The notes beneath the pieces were generated by a model. It ran no database searches. It had not been told where the DNA came from and saw only the letters and a list, made by a program, of their open reading frames with translations. Below, one piece after another: positions 43,262 to 52,033 of a stretch of DNA of 64,000 nt (its first letter is position 1; every line of letters starts with the position of its first letter). The translations under genes and the position numbers were made by a program. The stretch is from the NCBI RefSeq assembly GCF_000025885.1, contig NC_014011.1, forward strand, positions 186,001 to 250,000, written 5' to 3'. The stretch is from Aminobacterium colombiense DSM 12261 (GTDB taxonomy: Bacteria; Synergistota; Synergistia; Synergistales; Aminobacteriaceae).

Positions 43262-43816
43262 ATGTCTGTAATCGAACTTTTTTTAACAGCAGCGGCTCTT
43301 TCCATGGATGCCTTTGCTGTCTCCCTTGGCGTAGGGGCCTGTTTGCCTCTTTTAACCCCTGGGGCGGCTTTTCGAATGGGAATCGCCTGCGGAAGTTTTC
43401 AGTTCCTTATGCCTCTTGCGGGGTGGATGGCGGGCATACGTTTACTCTCTCTAATAGAAGCTTATGATCATTGGGTAGCCTTTCTGCTTCTTTTTTTCCT
43501 GGGCGTAAACATGATCAGGGAATCCAGAAAAGAAGAAGCCTGCGAGAGAAGAGACAACACATGGGGACTGACCCTTCTTTCTCTGGCTGTCGCGACTTCT
43601 ATTGATGCGCTGGCTGCGGGCATTGGGGTGGCTGCGCTGAAAGGTTCAGTCATGTTTTTAGCTGTTCCTGCCGGTATCATTACGGCGTGTCTTTCTGCTG
43701 CAGGCGTATGTCTGGGATTCCAGGCAGGCCGATTCCTTGGAAAGTATGTTGAAATTGCAGGTGGAGTTGTCTTATGTTTTATAGGGTTGAAAATCCTTCT
43801 TGTGTCCATTATATGA
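43262..43816 (+). CDS. mntP: Manganese efflux pump MntP family protein
   Basis: 184 residues, six hydrophobic segments. The two repeat signatures are ALSMDAFAVSLGVG and ATSIDALAAGIGVA, each with the acidic Asp of the family. Start ATG 43262 has AAGGGATGG ahead. Its stop overlaps the pgsB start by ATGA. MntP exports Mn(II) when it is in excess; next to a ZIP importer it makes a metal-balance pair. No yybP-type riboswitch fits in the 36-base gap upstream. Confidence 0.9.
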   Translation: MSVIELFLTAAALSMDAFAVSLGVGACLPLLTPGAAFRMGIACGSFQFLMPLAGWMAGIRLLSLIEAYDHWVAFLLLFFLGVNMIRESRKEEACERRDNTWGLTLLSLAVATSIDALAAGIGVAALKGSVMFLAVPAGIITACLSAAGVCLGFQAGRFLGKYVEIAGGVVLCFIGLKILLVSII

Positions 43817-44811
43817 AACAATTGCAGATAGTTGTAACGGGAAGCCGGGGAAAGAGCAGTGTGGTCAGGTTGCTCTTCTATGCCCTTTCTGCTTGTGGGA
43901 TAAAAACCTGGGCCAGAATAACAGGCGTTATCCCAAGGGAATTGTCTCCTGGGGGAGAGAAACCAATTCTAAGAAGTGCCGGAGGGCATGTGGAAGAAAT
44001 GAAATGGTGGCTTCGTGTCATACCTGTTGATGCAGAGGCTGTGGTACTTGAAAATAGTGCTGTGGCGCCAGACCTCCAGGAACTCCCTTCCAAGTGGCTC
44101 AAAGATCCCATATTTGTTATCACTAATGTACGCCCGGATCATCAGGATGCCTGGGGGCCTGGTGAAGAGGGGGCATTAGGGGCCATTATGAGGGGAATAC
44201 CTCAACGTTCTACTGTTTTTATTCCTGAAACTACTGCATCGTCTCTTGCCCTGCTTGATGGGTTAGAGAAAAAACAATGTAAGGTCCACGTTGCCCCTCT
44301 TTCCTCCAAAGGGTATTCTGTATGGAGAGAAGAGAATATGGCGGTAGTGAGAGAGATACTGAACTTCATGGGCCTTGATAGCAAAAAGGGCGAAGATGCT
44401 GCTTCCTCTCTTGTTTCTGATGTTGCGGATTTTCAGGTTATTCCTCTTGGGGATTCCGAATTAGCTGCGGCTTTTTCTGCCAATGACCTTGCGACGACTA
44501 AGTTGCTATTTGCCAGTCTGGAATGGAAAATGGAGGAAACCACCATACTTTTCAACTCTCGTCGTGACAGACCTGAACGGCTGAAGGCCTTTCTTCCATG
44601 GCTTCGTCAGCCAGGATGGAAAAGAGTGCTCTTTATGGGTGCAAGGCCCCTTTATCCCCGTAAGGGAATAAAATATATTTCCATCTCTTCCATAGCAGAT
44701 GTGGAAGAATTGCTCAAGAGAGAAAAAAAAGTTTTCGGGTGCGGAAATGTAGCAGGTATGCCTCTTGCATTTCTTATCGACTATGCTTTAAAGGGAGGTA
44801 ACCATGCATAG
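43813..44811 (+). CDS. pgsB: Poly-gamma-glutamate synthase subunit PgsB/CapB
   Basis: 332 residues, a Mur-ligase-like ATPase. The P-loop is GSRGKSS at residues 10-16. Further marks are VVLENSAVAPDLQ and FVITNVRPDHQDAWG, as in CapB/PgsB. It forms amide bonds between gamma-carboxyl and amino groups of glutamate at the inner membrane, with PgsC. ATG 43813 overlaps the mntP stop. It overlaps pgsC by eight bases. Shorter than the Bacillus protein of about 390 residues. Confidence 0.9.
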   Translation: MKQLQIVVTGSRGKSSVVRLLFYALSACGIKTWARITGVIPRELSPGGEKPILRSAGGHVEEMKWWLRVIPVDAEAVVLENSAVAPDLQELPSKWLKDPIFVITNVRPDHQDAWGPGEEGALGAIMRGIPQRSTVFIPETTASSLALLDGLEKKQCKVHVAPLSSKGYSVWREENMAVVREILNFMGLDSKKGEDAASSLVSDVADFQVIPLGDSELAAAFSANDLATTKLLFASLEWKMEETTILFNSRRDRPERLKAFLPWLRQPGWKRVLFMGARPLYPRKGIKYISISSIADVEELLKREKKVFGCGNVAGMPLAFLIDYALKGGNHA

Positions 44812-45247
44812 CGTTCAATTAGGGACCATTGGTCTTGGTATAGTCTTGGGAATGTTTTTTTATAACCGCACTGGCCGTTCCTGCGGCGGAATTATTACCC
44901 CAGGATTTATTGCCCTTCAAATAGGGAGCCCATCGTCTATTGCAATGGCGCTGGCCTCTGCGGTTGTGCTTTCCTTCGTTCTTGAAGGAGTTGTTCGTGT
45001 AACGGGTATCTATGGCCGCCAGCGTATAGCGCTGGCTATGCTTTTGGCCCTGGGCTGCAAGTTTATGCTTGACCTTTTTTTTCCTGTGAGCTCCCTTTGG
45101 CTTGGGTGGGTTCTTCCAGGTCTTGTGGCGGCTGATATGCAACGTCAGGGACTGGTTGAAACCTTGACTGGAACAGTTATTGTAAGTTTGCTTACAGTGA
45201 TGTCTCTTGAGGTACTGGTTTTTTTGGGGCATTTTGTTGGAAGGTAG
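44804..45247 (+). CDS. pgsC: Poly-gamma-glutamate synthase membrane subunit PgsC/CapC
   Basis: 147 residues with four to five membrane helices. The N-terminus LGIVLGMFFYNRTGRSCGGIITPGFIAL is typical of CapC. AGGGAGGT lies just ahead of ATG 44804. It pairs with PgsB to polymerise and pass poly-gamma-glutamate through the membrane. Confidence 0.92.
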   Translation: MHSVQLGTIGLGIVLGMFFYNRTGRSCGGIITPGFIALQIGSPSSIAMALASAVVLSFVLEGVVRVTGIYGRQRIALAMLLALGCKFMLDLFFPVSSLWLGWVLPGLVAADMQRQGLVETLTGTVIVSLLTVMSLEVLVFLGHFVGR

Positions 45248-45254
45248 ATAGCAA

Positions 45255-46343
45255 ATGGAAGAAAAACATATAACTTCATTGATAGAATATCAGAAGAAAC
45301 AACGTGAATTTGTGCGGAAAGGCAGATTTCGTCTTGTCTTTCTCGCTATAGTCCTCTTTTGTTTGTGGTTAATTCCGAGACAAAGGGGGTTTTCAGCTGA
45401 AGAAGGCCGGTTATGGGATGATGTACGGCAGGCGGAGATTTTTCTCTGGGAATGGAGAGAGGAGAGGGGTGACAGCTCAGGTATTGATGCCGATCCATGG
45501 AAGCTTGGGCTCATCGGTCTGGAATGGAGCCCCCTTACTACGACTCTCGGAAGTCTTGAGGCAAAACGTACAGCCTGTCATCCTAGCTGGTCTGTCGCTA
45601 TACTCAGAGAGTTCGATGCTATGGGACTAAAAGAGGGCGATTCCGTGGCTATTCTATCCTCTTCTTCTTTTCCCGGTTTATTGCTCAACACGTTAAAGGC
45701 GGCGGAGTACAGACACCTTAAGGTTCTTCTTATCCTTTCGCTAGGGTCCTCTACATGGGGGGCGAATGTTCCAGGCGCACCATGGCCGGTTTTGGCTGAA
45801 CAATTGAGAGAGAGAGGTTTATTACATACGAAAGCCGACTATTACACCCTTGGCGGAGACGATGAAAATGGCGGGGGAATTGCCCCTGAAGGGGTTGCTT
45901 TAATGATAGACATGGCCAAAGGAGAAGGGGTTCCCCTTTTGAGAGAGGGGACTCTCGAAGGGATGATCAGTAAAAAGATGGAAATAGTACAAAAGTTTTC
46001 TCCCAGACTTGTTATGAGCATAGGCGGTTCCCACGCTAATATGGGAGAAGATGAGAGTATTCTGGCCCTCCCAGGCGGGCTTCATTTCCCATCAGCGGAT
46101 ATGGTTTCAGGAGACGGAGTCATTGGACAGGCTCTCTCTGCAGGTTACTCGGTTTTCCATCTCCTTAATATTCATGATCTAAGTCTCAGATATGGTATCC
46201 CCTACAATGCAAACCCTTCAAAGGCAATATCATCGAGAAAGAGTTTAATTTCTTCTGTGGCGGGCATCTTTCTTTCAGGGTGGATTCTCTTGTCCCATAA
46301 ACGCTGGATGTTCTGTTGCGGCGGGGGAGGATCGAAGCCGTGA
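45255..46343 (+). CDS. pgsW: Poly-gamma-glutamate system protein (PgsW)
   Basis: 362 residues with one N-terminal membrane anchor (FRLVFLAIVLFCLWLI) and a large outside domain, plus a second hydrophobic stretch near the C-terminus (SVAGIFLSGWILL). It corresponds, by position and sequence feel, to the family annotated as poly-gamma-glutamate system protein. Motifs such as VAILSSSSFPGLLLNTLKA and MSIGGSHANMG are seen. The role is unknown. There is no pgsA or pgsE nearby, so PgsW may replace them. It starts seven bases after pgsC. Confidence 0.75.
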   Translation: MEEKHITSLIEYQKKQREFVRKGRFRLVFLAIVLFCLWLIPRQRGFSAEEGRLWDDVRQAEIFLWEWREERGDSSGIDADPWKLGLIGLEWSPLTTTLGSLEAKRTACHPSWSVAILREFDAMGLKEGDSVAILSSSSFPGLLLNTLKAAEYRHLKVLLILSLGSSTWGANVPGAPWPVLAEQLRERGLLHTKADYYTLGGDDENGGGIAPEGVALMIDMAKGEGVPLLREGTLEGMISKKMEIVQKFSPRLVMSIGGSHANMGEDESILALPGGLHFPSADMVSGDGVIGQALSAGYSVFHLLNIHDLSLRYGIPYNANPSKAISSRKSLISSVAGIFLSGWILLSHKRWMFCCGGGGSKP

Positions 46344-46975
46344 CATTGCATATAGGAGTTATTGATGATGATCGTAAAGTGCTCTATCAGCTTGAAAAAA
46401 TGGCAGAGGCCGAGGAATGGCGCTTTCTTGCAACAGTTGACCCTGAAGAAGTGCTTGGATGGGTGCGTGATGACGAGATCGATATTTTGCTTGTAGATGT
46501 ATGGATGCCTGTAGTGAGTGGCTATCAGCTTGTCCAGAAGGCAAGGAATATTTCTGAAAAGATCGTTCTCATAGCTTTGGCGGAGAACGAAAGAGAAGAT
46601 ACGGCGTCAAGGCTTTTTTTAGCCGGAGCTGATGATTTTGTGGTTAAGCCATTGCAGCTTCTAGATTTCAGAGCCCGTCTGCGTCTCCATGAAAAACTAG
46701 CAAATTACAGAGAGCAGCTCAATTGGGATGTTCGTAAAAAAGGTATTAGCGTGGATACCATGAGAGAAGTTATCTATTGTATTAAACGGCATCAGGGAGC
46801 TATGGATTGCGATGAAGTAGCCGCTAAAACAGGTTTAGCCTATGTGACAGCTCATAGATATCTTGATTTTCTTGCCTCCCGAGGTATGGTAGTGCGCTTG
46901 TCCGCTGCCCTTGACGGTCGTCCAGGGCGTCCAAAGACTTTTTATGAGTGGAAGGGAGGACTTAAGACCCCATGA
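46340..46975 (+). CDS. Response regulator with a C-terminal HTH (CitB/DcuR-like)
   Basis: 211 residues from GTG 46340 (GGGGGAGG ahead; 4-base overlap with pgsW). The receiver domain begins IGVIDDDRKV, with phosphate-accepting Asp53 in LLVDVWMP and the Lys in FVVKPLQL. From about 140 a winged helix follows (DCDEVAAKTGLAYVTAHRYLDFLASRGMV), as in CitB-type regulators. There is no histidine kinase beside it, so it is an orphan. It likely controls the poly-gamma-glutamate/racemase operon it is part of. Confidence 0.85.
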   Translation: MTLHIGVIDDDRKVLYQLEKMAEAEEWRFLATVDPEEVLGWVRDDEIDILLVDVWMPVVSGYQLVQKARNISEKIVLIALAENEREDTASRLFLAGADDFVVKPLQLLDFRARLRLHEKLANYREQLNWDVRKKGISVDTMREVIYCIKRHQGAMDCDEVAAKTGLAYVTAHRYLDFLASRGMVVRLSAALDGRPGRPKTFYEWKGGLKTP

Positions 46976-48240
46976 CTTTTTGCTGCACCTTTGCTTCTGG
47001 CCGCAGAACAATCGATCTTTTCCTGGATAGGCGGGTTACAATAGCAGAAACATCAAAAGAAACGCCATTGCCCAACAGGCCAGAAGACGCCCTCGCTGCC
47101 CCCTGTGAGAGTCCATTATTACGTTTTTTGGCCAGGGAAGTTTCAGATATCGTTGTAATTTTGCCTGATGCCACGCGGGCTTGGCAAAATGTGCCCCTCA
47201 TGGCGCAGGCATTGAGGCGGGAAATTCGAGAAGGCGGCCGTATGTCTGTGAAATGGGTCATTGGCGGGGGACAGCATCGATTGCCCACTGCTAAGGAGAT
47301 CAAAATGCTTCTTGAAGATATTCCCTTAAGGGGGGATTCAATTCTTTGCCACAATAGCGCGGAAGGGGTTAGAACTAAAGAGATTACATCTCGTGGAACG
47401 CCTGTCATCCTTCATAAGGCAGTGGCAAGGGCAGATTTGATTGTCTCCGCGGGCGGTATTGCCTATCACGATCTTGCCGGCTTCAGCGGAGGACGCAAAT
47501 CCATTCTTCCCGGGGCGTCCGGCAGCGAGGCTATTCAGCATAACCATGCCCTTTCTCTTAAAGGCAGCAATTTTGATCCTGCCGTAGGATGTGGTTATTT
47601 AAAAGGAAATCCTGTGGCAGAGGATATGGCCGAATACCAATCCCTTGTTCTTGCTGAAAGAAAAGGATTTCTGCTCAATGTTATCCCTGACGGCAAGGGG
47701 AATCCTTATTGCTATACAGCAGGAGATCCTGTAAGGGCGTGGCTTCAGGGTACAGTTTGGGCTCAGGAGCTTCAGACCCTATGGGTTTCAGAGAAGGCTT
47801 CGTTAGTAGCAGTATCCTGTGGCGGATACCCCTATGATATTGACCTGTACCAGGCAACAAAGTCCATATCGGCAGTCCTTCATGCCCTTGAACCAAAGGG
47901 TGGATTGCTCCTTTTTGCAGAACTTGAGGACGGTGCGGGCCCGGGAAGCTTTGGAGAAGATTTCAGACTCGCTATAGAACAGCCGGAAGCAGCCCTTGGG
48001 AAACTGCAAGATGATTTCACTATCCCGGCATATATCGCGACAAAGATGGCAAGCGACTTGAAAAGTCATCCTGCTGCCCTCGTGACTGATCGTACCGATA
48101 TGGTCTTCCCCGGAAAAATTTTTGCTGATGGCTCCAAAGCTTTACAATGGCTGGAAAAACAGATTCCACCAGGGCCTGTTTTATGTGTGCCTGCAGGAAA
48201 TTGCGTAACCATAAAAGCAAAAGAGAGAAACACCATATAA
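46972..48240 (+). CDS. LarA-family nickel-dependent racemase
   Basis: 422 residues. The family is recognised by PDATRAW, GGGQHRLPT, HDLAGFSGGRKSILPG and IQHNHAL, containing the His and Lys residues that hold the nickel-pincer cofactor in lactate racemase. Members racemise or epimerise 2-hydroxy acids. The start overlaps the response regulator stop by ATGA, so it is the last gene of the operon. No larBCE cofactor genes lie in the window. Substrate may be lactate, malate or another hydroxy acid; context does not tell. Confidence 0.87.
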   Translation: MTFCCTFASGRRTIDLFLDRRVTIAETSKETPLPNRPEDALAAPCESPLLRFLAREVSDIVVILPDATRAWQNVPLMAQALRREIREGGRMSVKWVIGGGQHRLPTAKEIKMLLEDIPLRGDSILCHNSAEGVRTKEITSRGTPVILHKAVARADLIVSAGGIAYHDLAGFSGGRKSILPGASGSEAIQHNHALSLKGSNFDPAVGCGYLKGNPVAEDMAEYQSLVLAERKGFLLNVIPDGKGNPYCYTAGDPVRAWLQGTVWAQELQTLWVSEKASLVAVSCGGYPYDIDLYQATKSISAVLHALEPKGGLLLFAELEDGAGPGSFGEDFRLAIEQPEAALGKLQDDFTIPAYIATKMASDLKSHPAALVTDRTDMVFPGKIFADGSKALQWLEKQIPPGPVLCVPAGNCVTIKAKERNTI

Positions 48241-48252
48241 TGTCTCTCTCTT
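48221..48252 (+). terminator. Terminator at the end of the pgs/lar operon
   Basis: An 8-bp AG/CT stem (48221-48228 with 48245-48252) followed by CTGTTTTTTC. The left arm is inside the last codons of the racemase gene. Confidence 0.7.
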
Positions 48253-48291
48253 CTGTTTTTTCTTATATGTCATTCTTTTTGTGATGCTCTT

Positions 48292-49044
48292 TTATTTAAA
48301 CCATTTGTTGCGCAGCGTTTCCAGCTCCCCGGATTTTTGCATTTCATCAAGTACGCTGCTTATCGCCTCAGCAAATGCTTTTTCTTCGAGATTCATGGCG
48401 AGAGCTTTGCCTGCCCCAGTAATTTCTTGCTCGAAAGCGACGGCTATTTTGCCGTCAAAGTCTTTTTGTTCAAGGAATTTCTTGGCCACAGGAATATCCA
48501 TAAGAGAAGCATCTGCCCGTCCCAGCATGACTTCTCGTACGCAGTCATCGAATTTTTGGAAGGTCTTGACTTTTGCGCCTTCTACCGTGCGTGAGAAAGT
48601 CTCTTGAACAGTGCCAAGCTGAACGGCGATAGTCTTGCTTTTCATGTCATCCAGCGATTTTAACGCTATATTGTCTTTTTTGACAATGAAAGCACTCATC
48701 GATACTTCATAGGGAGTAGAGAAAGCGACTCGTTTCGCTCGTTCTGGAGTAGCGCTCATCCCCGCGGCGACAATGTCAATCTTCTGGGCCAATAGGGCCG
48801 GGATAAGGCTGTCAAAGGGCATGTCGACCCATTCAAGTTCTTTGCCGAGCTTTTCGGCAATGGTGTTCATAAGTTCAATGTCGAAACCCTGAAGGTTGTT
48901 TTTTTCGTCACGAAACTCATAAGGTGGATAGGTACTTTCTGTACCGACGATTATTGTGCCTTTGTCCAGCGCGCCAGCGTAGGCAGACGAAGAAAGAGCC
49001 ATAAAAAGGCAAAGAAGCAACAGGAAACCAGTAATTTTTTTCAT
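48292..49044 (-). CDS. Amino-acid ABC transporter substrate-binding protein, orphan
   Basis: 250 residues with a signal peptide cut near SSAYAGA; no lipobox is seen. Family 3 solute-binding protein: GTESTYPPYEFRDEKNNLQGFDIEL, SLIPALLAQKIDIVAAGMSATPERAK and the end LETLRNKWFK. It binds a polar amino acid in the periplasm. No permease or ATPase gene is near, so it must work with one encoded elsewhere. GGAGGT precedes the start. Confidence 0.92.
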   Translation of the reverse strand: MKKITGFLLLLCLFMALSSSAYAGALDKGTIIVGTESTYPPYEFRDEKNNLQGFDIELMNTIAEKLGKELEWVDMPFDSLIPALLAQKIDIVAAGMSATPERAKRVAFSTPYEVSMSAFIVKKDNIALKSLDDMKSKTIAVQLGTVQETFSRTVEGAKVKTFQKFDDCVREVMLGRADASLMDIPVAKKFLEQKDFDGKIAVAFEQEITGAGKALAMNLEEKAFAEAISSVLDEMQKSGELETLRNKWFK

Positions 49045-49167
49045 TTTTAAAGACCTCCGTTCTAAACAGTAGTTTATATAATCGTAAAATTATGTTTCAG
49101 AGTTTATAGGGAGTATGGTAGCAGAAAAGCCTTACATGTCAAGAAAATCTGTATTGAGGTGATGGTA

Positions 49168-50361
49168 ATGTTTTGGGAATCTCTTTTAAATGCTCGCGCT
49201 CACAGATTGCAACCCTCAGGGATACAGGAAATGATGGTTTATGCTTCCCGCCCTGGTGCAATATCCTTTGCGGCAGGCCAGCCATCTGAAGACCTCTATC
49301 CCATAGAAGAGATAACTCATGGCTTCGAAGAGGCCATGAAGGATACCTCGGTTCTTGCTTATCCTTATACAGAAGGGGACTCCATGCTTCGCCAGTGGAT
49401 TTCGAACTGGATGGTAGAGGAAGGCCTCGCATCTTCAGTTCCTGGATCGGAACGTATTCTCCTCACCACAGGCTCTCAGGAAGGACTAAACATCATCTCC
49501 CAGCTTTTCTTGAAGGACGGGGATGTGGTGGTTGTTGAAAACCCTTCCTACCCGGAAGCCATGTTGACCTTCGGAAAAGAAGGGGTTCGGTTTGTCACTG
49601 TTTCAATGGATGAAGAAGGGCCTGTCGTTTCTGAGCTTGAAGCAGCTTTAGCGAAAGAAAAAGTAGCTTTTTTCTACACCATCCCTACCTTTCAAAACCC
49701 ATCGGGGCACAGCACTTCTCTGGCGAGAAAAAAAGAGATATTGTCTCTCTTAAAAAAATACAACGTTGTGTTGGTGGAAGATGAACCTTACAGACAGTTA
49801 TGGTTTGATGAGAAGCCGGCAAAAACATATTTTAGCTTGGCTAAAGAAGAGCCGGTTCTTTATCTAGGAAGCTTCTCTAAGATTATAGCGCCGGGGCTCC
49901 GTTGTGGATGGATGGTTTTGCCCCCCATCATTATGGAAAAGGCAGTACAACTTCGCCTGACCTTTGAGCTGGGAGTATCAGCCCTTTTGCAGAGGATGAT
50001 CTTCTATGTAGTGTCACGGCGTAATTTTGAAGCTCATCTCAGCCACCTTCGCCATGAGTATAGAGAGCGAAGGGATGCTATGGCAGAAGCCATTTCAAAG
50101 CACTTGGCACCCTTGGGCTTTTCTTTTCCCACCCCCAAGGGAGGTTTCTTTTTCTGGGGAAGCCGGGATGGGTTGAATGGCACAGATTTTGCGCGCTTTG
50201 CGGCAAAAAATTTTGGTGTAGCCCTTATTCCAGGGGAAATCTTTTTTGCTCTTCCTCAGAAAGGACAGAACTTTGTTCGTTTTTCTTTTGCCAAGGTTGA
50301 CAGGGAGGAAACGAATAAGGGGATGGAAAGGCTGGCAAAAGCTTTTAGAGAATTCTGTTAA
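49168..50361 (+). CDS. Aminotransferase, class I fold, LysN/MocR-type
   Basis: 397 residues. PLP Lys238 lies in GSFSKIIAPGLRCGW; the phosphate-loop and Asp region appear as TTGSQEGLNIISQ, IPTFQNPSG and LVEDEPYRQL. The family includes 2-aminoadipate and aromatic/branched-chain aminotransferases. ATG 49168 has GAGGTG at good spacing. It comes before the T-box and lysA, so a link to lysine or aminoadipate metabolism is possible, though a separate promoter drives lysA. Confidence 0.88.
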   Translation: MFWESLLNARAHRLQPSGIQEMMVYASRPGAISFAAGQPSEDLYPIEEITHGFEEAMKDTSVLAYPYTEGDSMLRQWISNWMVEEGLASSVPGSERILLTTGSQEGLNIISQLFLKDGDVVVVENPSYPEAMLTFGKEGVRFVTVSMDEEGPVVSELEAALAKEKVAFFYTIPTFQNPSGHSTSLARKKEILSLLKKYNVVLVEDEPYRQLWFDEKPAKTYFSLAKEEPVLYLGSFSKIIAPGLRCGWMVLPPIIMEKAVQLRLTFELGVSALLQRMIFYVVSRRNFEAHLSHLRHEYRERRDAMAEAISKHLAPLGFSFPTPKGGFFFWGSRDGLNGTDFARFAAKNFGVALIPGEIFFALPQKGQNFVRFSFAKVDREETNKGMERLAKAFREFC

Positions 50362-50383
50362 AATAATCAATTCAGACATTATG

Positions 50384-50412
50384 TTGACGTTCTAAAGGGT
50401 GTTCGCTATAAT
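50384..50412 (+). promoter_or_regulatory. Strong promoter for the lysA T-box leader
   Basis: TTGACG (50384-50389), a 17-base spacer, and perfect TATAAT (50407-50412), giving a start near 50419. Confidence 0.88.
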
Positions 50413-50418
50413 ACTACG

Positions 50419-50678
50419 CAATTATTAATTGAAAAGGCGATGAAGCAGGGTGCGGAATCAGCGCATCGTGATATCAGGGAGGAACGTTCAACAGACTGTA
50501 AAACGTTCTTATCGCGGCTGAGAAGCTTAAAACCTGCTGAGCTGGGGCGGAAAGGATCTGTTTCCGGAGTACGTTTCCCGGGTGGCTTCCGTTATAAGGC
50601 CAGAGTGGGATATAAAAGTATCCAAGCAGGGTGGTACCGCGAGTTTTAAAGCTCGCCCCTTCGGGGGCGGGCTTTTTT
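50419..50678 (+). ncRNA. T-box leader upstream of lysA
   Basis: The T-box signature AAGCAGGGTGGTACCGCG lies at 50624-50641, just ahead of a terminator. In such leaders uncharged tRNA binds a specifier codon in Stem I and pairs its 3' end with the TGGT bulge, which prevents termination. The T after TGG would pair with an A discriminator base, which lysine tRNA has. A lysine specifier is expected from the downstream gene; I could not fix its position. Candidate is an AAG around 50523. A CGATG/CATCG pairing at about 50438-50472 may close an early helix. Confidence 0.88.
50651..50678 (+). terminator. T-box-controlled terminator
   Basis: A 9-bp stem (50651-50659 with 50664-50672, one G-T) with a TTCG loop and six T. 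Its left arm competes with the T-box antiterminator. Confidence 0.9.
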
Positions 50679-50699
50679 GTATTTAGAGGAGGAAGCAGG

Positions 50700-51992
50700 A
50701 TGGGTTCATCGAAACATTTATTTTGGGATGGCTGCGACACAGTCCAGCTGGCGCAAAACTACGGCACACCGCTCTATGTGCTTTCTGAAACAGCAGTACG
50801 AGAACGGTGCCGTGAGGTAAAAAAAGATTTTCTTTGCAAGTATCCCAACACAAGAGCAGTTTATGCCAGCAAGGCATTCCTCACCATGGCAATGGTCCGC
50901 ATTATCGCCAGTGAGGGGCTGGGGCTTGATGTGGTCTCTGGCGGGGAGATCTACACCGCCTATAGAGCGGGATTTCCTATGGAAAAAACAATTTTTCACG
51001 GTAATAACAAGACTCTGGAAGAGCTGCAGCTGGCATTGGAAACTGGCGTGGGGAGAATCGTAGCAGATAGCGAATCCGAATTGGACATTATTGAAGATGC
51101 GGCCAGACGCAGAGGAAAGAGAGCAACGCTTCTTCTTCGTGTGGCGCCAGGGGTTGATGCTGCGACCCATCAATATATGGCCACAGGGCATACAGCCTCG
51201 AAGTTTGGATTTCCTCTTGCCGGTGAATCAATAAGCCGGACGATACAACGCATTAAGGGCTCAGAAAATCTTGTTCTGAAGGGTTTTCACTTTCATGTGG
51301 GCTCTCAGCTGCAAAGCAACCGTTCCCATTGTCTAGCTGTAGATGCTTTGATAAAAGAAATGGTTTTGTTTTCCAGCGATCTTGGATTTGTCACGGAAGA
51401 GTTGAATGTGGGGGGGGGCTATGGTGTTCCTGAGCATGAGGGAGAAGAACGCAAGCCGTTGAAATATTTTACCGAGGGTATCATGGAACGAGTGATAGCG
51501 GGATGCGAACAAGCTGGTATTCCTGTCCCCGCAATTATTATTGAGCCGGGCAGGTGGATTGTTTCCGAGGCGGGCATTACTCTTTACAAGGTTGGAAGCA
51601 TCAAGGAAATTCCAGGAGTTATGACCTATGTAAGCGTTGACGGGGGAATGACAGATAATCCAAGGCCTGCCCTTTACGGAGCGAAATATTGGGGAGTTGT
51701 CGCAAATAGAGCAGATGAGCTTGCGGGGAAGAAAGTGACAATAGTGGGGAAATGCTGTGAGTCTGGAGACGTGTTGATGAAAGATGTCATGGTTACAGAT
51801 CAAATAACCCGTGATGATATCCTTGCCGTTTTCAACACGGGCGCCTACAACTTCTCAATGGCAAACAATTATAACCGTTTGCCTAGACCAGCGGTTGTCC
51901 TTGTTAGAGAGGGCAACGCCTATGTGATAGTGAACCGTCAAGACTATGAAGACCTTCTTTCAGGGGAAGTGATTCCAGATCACTTGCGATAA
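50700..51992 (+). CDS. lysA: Diaminopimelate decarboxylase
   Basis: 430 residues. It makes L-lysine from meso-diaminopimelate, the last step of lysine synthesis. PLP Lys58 is in VYASKAF; HFHVGSQ, the Gly-rich LNVGGGYGVPE and EPGRWIV follow, and ESGDVLMKD near the C-terminus supplies the second active-site part. ATG 50700 is 7 bases behind GGAGGAAG. Regulated by the T-box in front. The companion transporter and dapF follow. Confidence 0.95.
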   Translation: MGSSKHLFWDGCDTVQLAQNYGTPLYVLSETAVRERCREVKKDFLCKYPNTRAVYASKAFLTMAMVRIIASEGLGLDVVSGGEIYTAYRAGFPMEKTIFHGNNKTLEELQLALETGVGRIVADSESELDIIEDAARRRGKRATLLLRVAPGVDAATHQYMATGHTASKFGFPLAGESISRTIQRIKGSENLVLKGFHFHVGSQLQSNRSHCLAVDALIKEMVLFSSDLGFVTEELNVGGGYGVPEHEGEERKPLKYFTEGIMERVIAGCEQAGIPVPAIIIEPGRWIVSEAGITLYKVGSIKEIPGVMTYVSVDGGMTDNPRPALYGAKYWGVVANRADELAGKKVTIVGKCCESGDVLMKDVMVTDQITRDDILAVFNTGAYNFSMANNYNRLPRPAVVLVREGNAYVIVNRQDYEDLLSGEVIPDHLR

Positions 51993-52033
51993 TTTTTAAG
52001 TGATGTTTATCATTTGCAAGGGGAGGTATGGTC

